DNA of 33,894 nucleotides from the NCBI GenBank assembly GCA_937923605.1, contig CALDTY010000023.1:1-33894 (forward strand). Direction: 5' to 3'. The position numbers and the translations under genes are program-made. The notes under the pieces were generated by a model. The model saw only the letters and a program-made list of their open reading frames with translations, was not told the origin of the DNA and made no database searches. The stretch is from Candidatus Absconditabacterales bacterium (lineage in GTDB: Bacteria > Patescibacteriota > Gracilibacteria > Absconditabacterales > Absconditicoccaceae). Of the stretch, positions 27,733-33,894 are shown in pieces; within the stretch, counting starts at the first letter, position 1, and every line of letters begins with the position of its first letter.

Positions 27733-29547
27733 CTAATGTCTTTCAAATAAATTATCAATATTTCCCTTCTCTATCCTCACTGCACTAGGTCTCCCATGTT
27801 GGCAGACAAACATTCCAGATATATATTCAAATCAATCTTGTACAAGTTGTTTCATTTCTTGCTGACTTAAGGTTTGTCCAGCTTTGATTGAAGCCTTACA
27901 TGCTTTCATCCCTATTATTTCATCTAACATCAGTCCAAAAAAATCCATTCCCTGAAGGGCATCATCAGAAGATGATCGTACTCGATTTAAAATCAATTCT
28001 ATATTTACTTTCCATTGGTGAAAGACCTGAGGCAATGCATATATCACAACCTTAGAATCACTCAACAGTGAAACATCAAATCATATACTCTGTAACTGTG
28101 TTAACTTTTTTTCTAACTCTACATCGTGTGGAATTTCCAAACTCAAAGGTTGCAACAAAACTTCTGACTGAAATCAATCTTGTGCTATCGTCGACTTCAT
28201 TTTCTCAAACGCTATCCTTTCTGCCAAAGCGTGCTGATCTATATATATCAATGCTTGAGAAGATTCTAGCAGAATATAGCTATCTCGTAATTGTCCTACT
28301 AACTTATATAATTCATTTTCTCACACAAACTGTACTAACTCTTGAGGCTCATTGTCATGTCTCGAGACATAACTGATTCTATCTACATCTTGGACTCCAA
28401 ACATTCATCCATTTCTCATCGTTCCTACCTCTTTCAAAGAATGTAACTCTTGTTTAGTCATGCCAGCTCAATGATTTGTTCTATATCAATTTCAGTCTCC
28501 TGTACTTCGTTGTTCTTGAATATCTGGTTTTGCAAACGATGCGTAGTTTACTTTTTGATGTCATATTAATTGAGATATCGTTTCGTTTACACGGGTATAT
28601 ATACTTCAAGGATCTAAAAATTTGACTTCGAGTTTTCTAGGATGCACATTAACATCAACTTGTTCTGGATCAATTTCTACAAATAAGCACACAAAAGGAT
28701 AACTTCATGGGACAATCTGTCTTTTATATGATTCCATAACTGCTCTTTTTAATAATCTATCTTGCACAGGACGTCCATTCACAAAAATCCAAAAATATTG
28801 ACCTGTAGCAAAATGTAAACTTGCATCTCCTACCAAACCATATAATTCTAATTGTTGATCTTTGTATTCAACCTGTTTAAAATTCTTTTCCCGGTCTTTC
28901 TTCGTCACCTGTAAGATTCTTTCCAAAAGACTTCAGCAAGGTGGAAACATAAACAGCTGCTTTCAATCTTTTACTAAACTTCGTTTTTTATCTCGCTGCA
29001 CTAGAGCATATTGTAAAAATAATGTCTTTATATAATTCCGTTCTGTTGCATCTGATTTTAGAAATTTTTCACGAGCTGGAATATGATGAAAGACATCTTC
29101 TACATATACAATCGTCCCACTCTGATTTGGAAATGGGATTTCTTTTATTGAGTATCTTCACTCAGAACGATATAACTCAAATCAAATCCCATCTTGGGTG
29201 TCTTCCGTTTTGGATTGAATTCTAAATATACTTACCTCGCTAACACTAGCTAAGGCTTCTCATCTAAATCAGTAACTTTCAATTGCTTCCAAGTTGCTAC
29301 TCTCATCAATTTTAGAGGTTGCATAACGTTCTATACTAAGAAGTAGATCATCTTTTGACATTCAAGATCAATTATCCTTAACCTTAATCAGTTTTTTTCA
29401 TCATGCTTGAATTTCTACAGATAGTTCTGTAGCTCAAGCATCCAATGCATTTTCCAAAAGCTCTTTTACGATTGAAGCTGGACGTTCTACAATTTCTCCT
29501 GCCTTAAGTTGGTTAATAAGATGTTGAGGAAGTTTTCTAATAATCAT
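27733..29547 (-). CDS. mutL: DNA mismatch repair protein MutL (endonuclease type)
   Basis: 604 residues, normal length. The N-terminal GHKL ATPase has [45 protein letters not shown] and [12 protein letters not shown]; the usual I-A-A-G-E is K-A-G-E here. The transducer domain includes [16 protein letters not shown] and [27 protein letters not shown]. The C-terminal domain has the metal-binding endonuclease motif [12 protein letters not shown], plus [11 protein letters not shown] and [11 protein letters not shown] (the C-P-H-G-R-P motif). It therefore nicks DNA itself, as in MutH-lacking bacteria. Many motif glycines are TGA. It is probably transcribed alone. Confidence 0.95.
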
Positions 29548-29592
29548 TAGAACTCACATATTGACAAATAAATTATGATTGCAATACTATAA

Positions 29593-29623
29593 AAAAAGAG
29601 GCTCCAAAGTACAGTCTCTTTTT
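29593..29623 (-). terminator. hairpin terminator upstream of mutL
   Basis: An 11-bp stem with one G-U pair (29593-29603 with 29613-29623) is flanked by A and T runs. It separates mutL from the divergent PrsW unit and may serve either strand. Confidence 0.55.
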
Positions 29624-29722
29624 AAAAGTGATACTAGATTGTAAATCCTTTTTGGAAAAAATCTGTAGTTGATCTTGCTCCATTAACAAACTTGCTTATT
29701 AACATGGTTACTTATTATAAAT

Positions 29723-30409
29723 ATGAACTATATGTGAATTTTTATCTGAGTTTGTATAACACGAATCATCTTTTCTCTACGACTCTGGGTAGCAGAAACA
29801 CTTTTTGGTAATCAAGAATCGAGTACAAAAATACTACTATTTATATGATGAATTATGATTGCCTTACGATTACTCTTATTTCCAACTTTGCTTTCATCAA
29901 TTTGAATTCAAACTGACTTCTTCTGATTACACACTTCGGTGGTTGTTGCATCTATAATTTGATATACTATTCTTGCTGCTCATGAAGAAATATTAAAATT
30001 TCTTTGATCTTATCTTTTGTATCTAAGAAAACATTTAGTTACTAACGATCTAATTTTATACAGCATATTTATCGCTTTAGGATTTTCTTTTGGGGAAAAT
30101 ATAATCTACCTTATTCGTGAAACTCAAACTATCTCAGACGCAAGCAATCTTGCGATAAGTAGATGATTAACATGATTTTTGTGACACGCATTATTCACTG
30201 GAACAATTTGATATGTAGCATCTAGATGGACCTGAAAAAAACAAGTTCTCAGTATTATTGCTTGACTATGTCTTGGAATCTTACTTCATACAGCATATAA
30301 CCTCACTCTCCATTATGGCTTCTTTATATGATTTGTAGTATACATTATGTTGGGCTATTTATTTTTAACCTATCTGTTTTTCAGTTCAGATAGAGTATAT
30401 CTAGATTAA
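29723..30409 (+). CDS. PrsW-family intramembrane metalloprotease
   Basis: A 228-residue polytopic protein with about seven helices. The PrsW (glutamic-type) signatures are all present: AAHEEILKFLGSYLL with E88-E89-x-x-K92, LGFSFGENIIYL with E125, GFLGHALFTGTIGY with H155, and LLHTAYNLTLHYG with H189. PrsW cleaves membrane proteins such as anti-sigma factors in Bacillus. Nearly all TGA codons fall on plausible glycines. The frame is open for the whole length only if TGA is sense. The opposite strand offers a transposase-like frame that is broken twice and is rejected. The next gene begins five bases later, a possible partner or substrate. Confidence 0.82.
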
Positions 30410-30414
30410 TCAAT

Positions 30415-30699
30415 ATGGAAAAAAGAACCTCAAAAGATAAAAAAGAGCAAATTCTTAATATAGCTCCATATGCAATCGCACTGATCTGATCATTAGCGAT
30501 AAGCATTTCTAGTGAAATCATGCAATATAAATTCCACCAAGCTAAAGTTGAAAAAAATAGAAAAGAAGAAATAGACGACTACACTAAGAAAACATATGAT
30601 ATTATAAAAGAAATCCTTCCTGAAATCAGAGAAATAGATTGTCATAGAATTGGTAAAGGAATTGATGTAGATACTACTCATTACTTATTATTTGACTAA
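30415..30699 (+). CDS. small single-span membrane protein, downstream of PrsW
   Basis: 94 residues. A basic start (MEKRTSKDKKEQ) precedes one membrane helix (ILNIAPYAIALIGSLAISIS, about 13-32), then a charged helical cytosolic part (KVEKNRKEEIDDYTKKTYDIIKEIL). Unrecognised. It is co-transcribed with the PrsW-type protease, whose known substrates are small single-span proteins, so a substrate or regulator is possible. One TGA is read as Gly inside the membrane helix. Its stop overlaps the stop of the converging IMPACT gene. Confidence 0.6.
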
Positions 30700-31130
30700 T
30701 TCAGCTTATCAATCACTAACTTGCTAGAATCAACTACGTGACGAAACCTATCTCATTCTAACTTTATTCAGCCATAATATCTAACAACAACTAATATGCC
30801 GTTTAAGATATTCGCTTTTTTCATCTCACGCAATATTATCTTTCCTGCACCTTTTTCTCCATCATCATAATATCATTCAGCTATAAACCCATCATCTCTT
30901 TCACATCTTCGGGCATAACTATTGTGGGTAGCTTTCGCATGAAATTTGTCTTTTTTTAGGTCATGATAAAACAATTTTGCTTTTCTTTGGGGATCACTTG
31001 AGGGGTGTAACGCATCTAATACCACGCTATATTTTGACCCTCTATCTATAATAATATCTTTCAAAAAAATTCTCTCATCTGAGATATATATTGATCAAGG
31101 AGGCGGGAATAAAGGAGCTTGGTTTTGCAT
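30696..31130 (-). CDS. IMPACT/YigZ family protein
   Basis: 144 residues, shorter than the usual 200 because the C-terminal domain is absent. The IMPACT domain motifs are clear: FHAKATHNSYARRCERDDGFIAEGYYDDGEKGAGKIILREM (H-x-C/S-Y-A-x-R...D-D-G-E-P-x-G-T-A-G-x-P) and ILVVVRYYGGIKLEGDRFRHVV (V-V-V-R-Y-F-G-G-x-K-L-G). YigZ/IMPACT proteins are linked to translation control and stress, but the bacterial biochemical role is unsettled. It lies 32 bases after the Pif1-like helicase. The last residues overlap the converging gene by four bases. Confidence 0.82.
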
Positions 31131-31162
31131 AGACTTTTTGTAAATAAAATTTAAGTATATCT

Positions 31163-32668
31163 TTAAGATAGTCACATCAGCTCTATTTCAAACATTCTTT
31201 CTCTATTTAATACTCTTTCTTTTCCGTGTTGATCTACTATTGTGATTCAATTAAAATCTATTCATGATTTTATAATTTCTTTACTTTCTTGAGGAGTACC
31301 TACGATATCTTCAATATTATTCCTATAATTTTGATATCTACATCTCAGTTGTTGTTGGGTTAAAATAGCGTCTTGGATAATCTGTTCACGTGCATTTATT
31401 GTTTGATCCATCATCCATTCACGAACGACACTATCGCATGTTATGTCTCTCATTGCTAACGGTCTCACTAAAGTTAATCATGATAGATTTGTTGCTCTAC
31501 TCAAAGCTACGTATGCCTGTCAATTTGCAAAAACACGATTCCCAAAATCAATAATAACATTATCAAAAGTTAGTCATTGAGATTTATGAATAGTAATAGC
31601 TCGCGCTAACTTAAATGGAAGCTGTGTATAAGATCCCACGACTTCATTCTCTATTCTCTTTTGCTTTTCTATATATACTGGCTTACGAATGTTCCATGTG
31701 TGTGGCTCAATTTCTACATGTTTTCATTGTATATCAATAATTGCTATCTCTTGTTCAGAATCCCATTCCAATATCGTACCAATTGTCCCATTTCTATATT
31801 CTTTACCATTTACTAACATCATAACCTGTGCTCATTCTTTAAACACCAACTCATTGCTATTCATATACATAGATTTTGGAACATCGCCCTCTATTTCTGA
31901 AAATGAACGGCACTCTTGTGTAGATAGTGTACGTAATTTTTGTGTATTGATTAAAGCAGCATCAGCATTTGTAGTCATTAGGTAAATAGCTTTTGAGTTA
32001 CTATCAATAGATCAAACTTGTTTATTTAGTATATTCAACTCCTCTTGTGACTGCAATCCTAGACGTATCTTATTCAAAATATCTCTAAACTCGGCTTCTT
32101 CTTGACGATAAATATGCTCCAATGCAATTGTAGTCGTTTTAAGTGAGTCATAACACTCTGGTGCAAAAAAATATTGATGTCAGTAATGTTCATTGATAAA
32201 TTTCTTTTCTATACCACGCACAATTGGAGGCAATTGATATAGATCTCACACTAAGATCATCTGCTTTCATCAGAACGCTTCTTCATTTCAATAGACATCT
32301 TGAAGAATTAAATGCAACATATGCATCATATCAGATCTTACCATTGAAATCTCATCAATTACAATGGTGTCTAAATTATGGAGTATCTTCCACTTGAGTG
32401 CATTCATTCCATAGTCTCCATCTATTACTTCTTCAAGTGTAATTCCAGGATGTAATCCAAAAAATGAATGAATAGTGGTTCATCATATATTCACAGCTGC
32501 AACTCATGTTGGTGCAAGCACTAATATATTTTTTTTCGTCGTTTCTATAAAGTGATTAATGAGAGTTGATTTACCAGTTCAAGCCTTTCCTGTCAAAAAA
32601 AGTGATGTCATGGAATTCTCCATGAGATTAAGTGCTTCAGTTGCTATTGGGTCAAAAGTATGTGACAT
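31163..32668 (-). CDS. Pif1-like SF1B DNA helicase
   Basis: 501 residues. Walker A is LFLTGKAGTGKSTLI (about 23-37) with one TGA glycine; motif Ia is VLAPTGVAAVNIGGTTIHSFFGL; Walker B is TIVIDEISMVRSDMM; motif III is ILVGDLYQLPPI; then EHIYRQEEAEF, and the C-terminal motifs V and VI are KLARAITIHKSQGLTFDNVIID and AYVALSRATNLSGLTL. This is the Pif1/RecD2-type 5'-3' helicase set, implicated in replication of difficult templates and G-quadruplex removal. The length is typical of CPR Pif1-like proteins. It lies downstream of the NYN gene and upstream of IMPACT. Confidence 0.92.
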
Positions 32669-32780
32669 CAACAAATTATTCAAAAATCTCAATTAATTGA
32701 GAACAAAAGACTATCATTTATCTATAAAAACACTTGCAATATTCTCATCTTTTCAGTACTATAATATTGTATTACCACGA

Positions 32781-32826
32781 AAGGGATTCCGAAAAGTGCT
32801 CGTGCTTTAGGCCGTCCCTTTTTTTT
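32781..32826 (+). terminator. terminator-like hairpin on the plus strand with an eight-T run
   Basis: An outer 6-bp stem (32781-32786 with 32815-32820) encloses an imperfect inner hairpin and is followed by T8 (32819-32826). No plus-strand gene lies upstream, because both flanking genes are on the minus strand. It may end a small RNA or an antisense transcript. Confidence 0.5.
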
Positions 32827-33367
32827 GTTGTCATTTTTTTACAGCCTTCTTTTTTCTCTTCTTTTTCTGTGTATACTTAATTTTCATTTGCACATCTTTT
32901 ACACTAATATTAACAGAATACCTATCTTGGATCTGTTTATATAAAGATGAATAGTTCTTATTGGGAAATAAAATTTTCTTGAATAAATCTCTCTTGATTA
33001 AATATTTCACAGGCTTTATATAATCTCCATCACCAGACACTAACACTATTTTATCAAATTCCTGCTCTTCTAGTAAGGATTTCATCATTTCAAAGACAAT
33101 ATCTACATCTACATTTCATTTTTTCTTACCCTTCAAATTAGCTGTATGCTCTCTAAAAACAATAATGAAACCAGCTTTTTGTAAATGTTTGTATAATTTT
33201 TCTTCGTTCTCATCCAGAAATCATAAAAAATAATAAGCTTCATTGACCTTGTACTTATCTTTCAAATACACTCTAAACTTAAAAAAATCAAGCTGCCAAC
33301 CGGCTACCTTTGTTCACAGATGAAGATTCTGTCCATCAATATATGCTATATTATTCTCTTTTTTCAT
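32807..33367 (-). CDS. NYN-domain (PIN-like) putative ribonuclease
   Basis: 186 residues. The LabA/NYN fold is visible: NIAYIDGQNLHLG with the first catalytic Asp, GNVDVDIVFEMMKS with the central Asp pair, and KIVLVSGDGDYIKPVKYLIKR with S-G-D-x-D. NYN proteins are metal-dependent RNases of the PIN superfamily. The C-terminus is very basic (KIKYTQKKKRKKKAVKK), likely RNA-binding. Three TGA glycines lie inside the domain. A further TGA at 32831 would be a standard stop; with TGA as Gly the protein runs eight residues longer to TAA at 32807 and passes through a plus-strand hairpin. Start ATG at 33367. Confidence 0.82.
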
Positions 33368-33438
33368 ATGAAATCATAGTAAATGTAATTATAGCAAAAT
33401 CAAGAACAGATGTTCTTTTTTTATTTTCTTTGGACAAC

Positions 33439-33469
33439 AAAAAAATCTACCTCACGGGCAGATTTTTTT
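33439..33469. terminator. bidirectional terminator after the 16S rRNA
   Basis: A 10-bp A/T-rich stem (33439-33448 with 33460-33469) with A-run and T-run ends separates the 16S transcript from the NYN gene. It implies that the 16S unit ends without reaching a 23S gene. Confidence 0.7.
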
Positions 33470-33512
33470 GATATTTCTATCAATATTAAGAGAAAGAGAC
33501 AAAACTATGTGA

Positions 33513-33620
33513 CAAACGGATGTTTGATACAGACTTGGTTTGAGAACTCCTCTGTTGGAGTTCGCTTATCACTGGATTAAAAGCCATCCAGAATATGATA
33601 AACAGGTTGATCCGAAGATC
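33513..33620 (-). other. 16S rRNA 3' flank with stacked hairpins
   Basis: Four small inverted repeats lie between the 16S 3' end and the terminator: 33513-33517 with 33522-33526; 33544-33550 with 33557-33563 (7 bp, perfect); 33572-33577 with 33586-33591; and 33609-33612 with 33617-33620. They look like processing structures of a precursor rRNA. There is no tRNA and no protein-coding frame here. Confidence 0.5.
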
Positions 33621-33636
33621 GGTAATCACTCTATAT

Positions 33637-33894
33637 TAGAAAGGTGGTCCATCCCCACGTTCCCGTAGGGATACCTTGTTACGACTTTATCCCAGTCATT
33701 GATTTTCTTCTCAATACACAGGGTGTATCTTCAAAGAACCTCAACTTCCATGATATGACGGGCGGTGAGTGCAAGGAACAGGGACATATTCACGGTGGTA
33801 TGGCTGACCCACCATTACTAGCAAATCCAACTTCATGTAGTCGAGTTCCAGACTACAATCCGCACTGAGACTAGTTTTAGGGATTGGCTCCACC
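33637..33894 (-). rRNA. 16S ribosomal RNA, 3' end (partial)
   Basis: The last ~258 bases of 16S on the minus strand; the rest lies beyond the window. Recognised segments are AAGTCGTAACAAGGTA (the 1492 site), the CACCGCCCGTC decoding region, GCTAGTAAT and CTCGACTACATGAAG. The helix-45 stem is present with a GGAA loop. Divergent positions include GCACTCACCGCCC in place of the usual GTACACACCGCCC, and a 3' tail GGACCACCTTTCTA where most bacteria have GGATCACCTCCTTA, so the anti-Shine-Dalgarno core is altered. The mature 3' end at 33637 is set by alignment with that tail. No 23S gene follows. Confidence 0.93.

Noticed and set aside
29640-30345. Minus-strand frame with a transposase-like IDESKVG segment, which first suggested a decayed insertion sequence.
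   Set aside because: It is interrupted by TAG and TAA and has no terminal repeats, while the plus strand is open throughout and shows all PrsW motifs with TGA as glycine.
32781-32826. ACGG and ACGA motifs on the minus strand resembling a guanidine-II (mini-ykkC) riboswitch, tempting because of the arginine genes.
   Set aside because: The flanking stems are only about two base pairs and the position is at the end of a gene, not in a leader.
1-33894. UGA as selenocysteine, tryptophan or programmed readthrough.
   Set aside because: The number of TGA codons is far too large, and they coincide with conserved glycines, not Trp, Cys or Sec positions.
33637-33894. Divergent 16S considered a pseudogene.
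   Set aside because: Helix 45, the 1492 site and the decoding core are intact with paired stems; divergence is typical for this phylum.

Overview
ORGANISM. This window reads correctly only if UGA is translated as glycine (genetic code 25). On both strands, in-frame TGA falls where conserved glycines belong: the GLSGGVDS PP-loop of MnmA, the GxGKST loop of a Pif1-type helicase, the MutL ATPase motifs, the HAGH signature of ArgRS, and the GGxVHC motif of amidinotransferases. TAA and TAG remain stops. With the AT-rich composition and compact layout, this points to Absconditabacteria (SR1) or Gracilibacteria, both Patescibacteria/CPR. No tRNA-Gly(UCA) lies in the window to confirm the decoding. 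The 3' end of a divergent 16S rRNA is at the right edge; its tail reads ACCUUU where ACCUCC is usual, and the genes lack Shine-Dalgarno sequences.

LAYOUT. (1) 1-8034, minus: a tightly spaced run around argS with two DDAH/arginine-deiminase-type enzymes, a GNAT acetyltransferase, a DUF917 protein, an M19 membrane dipeptidase and a CtlX-type citrulline hydrolase cut by the window edge. A tRNA-Arg(UCG) sits just upstream. (2) 8206-10607, minus: ftsW, two unknown proteins and the tRNA. (3) 10763-13108, plus: a DUF212 divergent PAP2 protein, an FtsQ-like protein and mnmA. (4) 13642-15187, minus: ftsX and a TPR protein. (5) 15354-19086, minus: secE-nusG-[two unknown genes]-rplK-rplA. (6) 21352-23737: a winged-helix/nucleotidyltransferase regulator and glyA, minus. 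(7) 23899-26597, plus: two DoxX-family membrane proteins with very different tails, one a Cys/Gly-rich metallothionein-like tail and the other an 11-residue amphipathic repeat, then an unknown membrane protein. (8) 27733-29547, minus: mutL. (9) 29723-30699, plus: a PrsW-type intramembrane protease and a small membrane protein. (10) 30696-33367, minus: an IMPACT/YigZ protein, a Pif1-like helicase and a NYN-domain protein. (11) 33637-33894: 16S rRNA.

STANDARD-CODE ISLANDS. Four patches (13141-13581, 19238-21294, 22044-22400, 26655-27673) carry genes with no in-frame TGA although they encode roughly 48 glycines. They sit between the native transcription units. Two start with Bacteroidota-looking signal peptides, one ends in a classical ATGA overlap that makes sense only if TGA is a stop, and two gene remnants are among them. 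The simplest reading is recent acquisition from standard-code donors.

HOW IT WORKS TOGETHER. The arginine block looks like scavenging: dipeptides are cleaved, arginine or its derivatives are deiminated or hydrolysed, and the rest is charged by ArgRS. The remainder is division and envelope (FtsW, FtsX, FtsQ-like), translation (SecE/NusG/L11/L1, MnmA, 16S) and repair (MutL, Pif1). Most recognisable promoters are TTGAxx-N16-TATAxx, often with short leaders, which fits SD-independent initiation. No gap between features exceeds 300 bases. All protein readings, motif positions and counts were made by eye with UGA = Gly.
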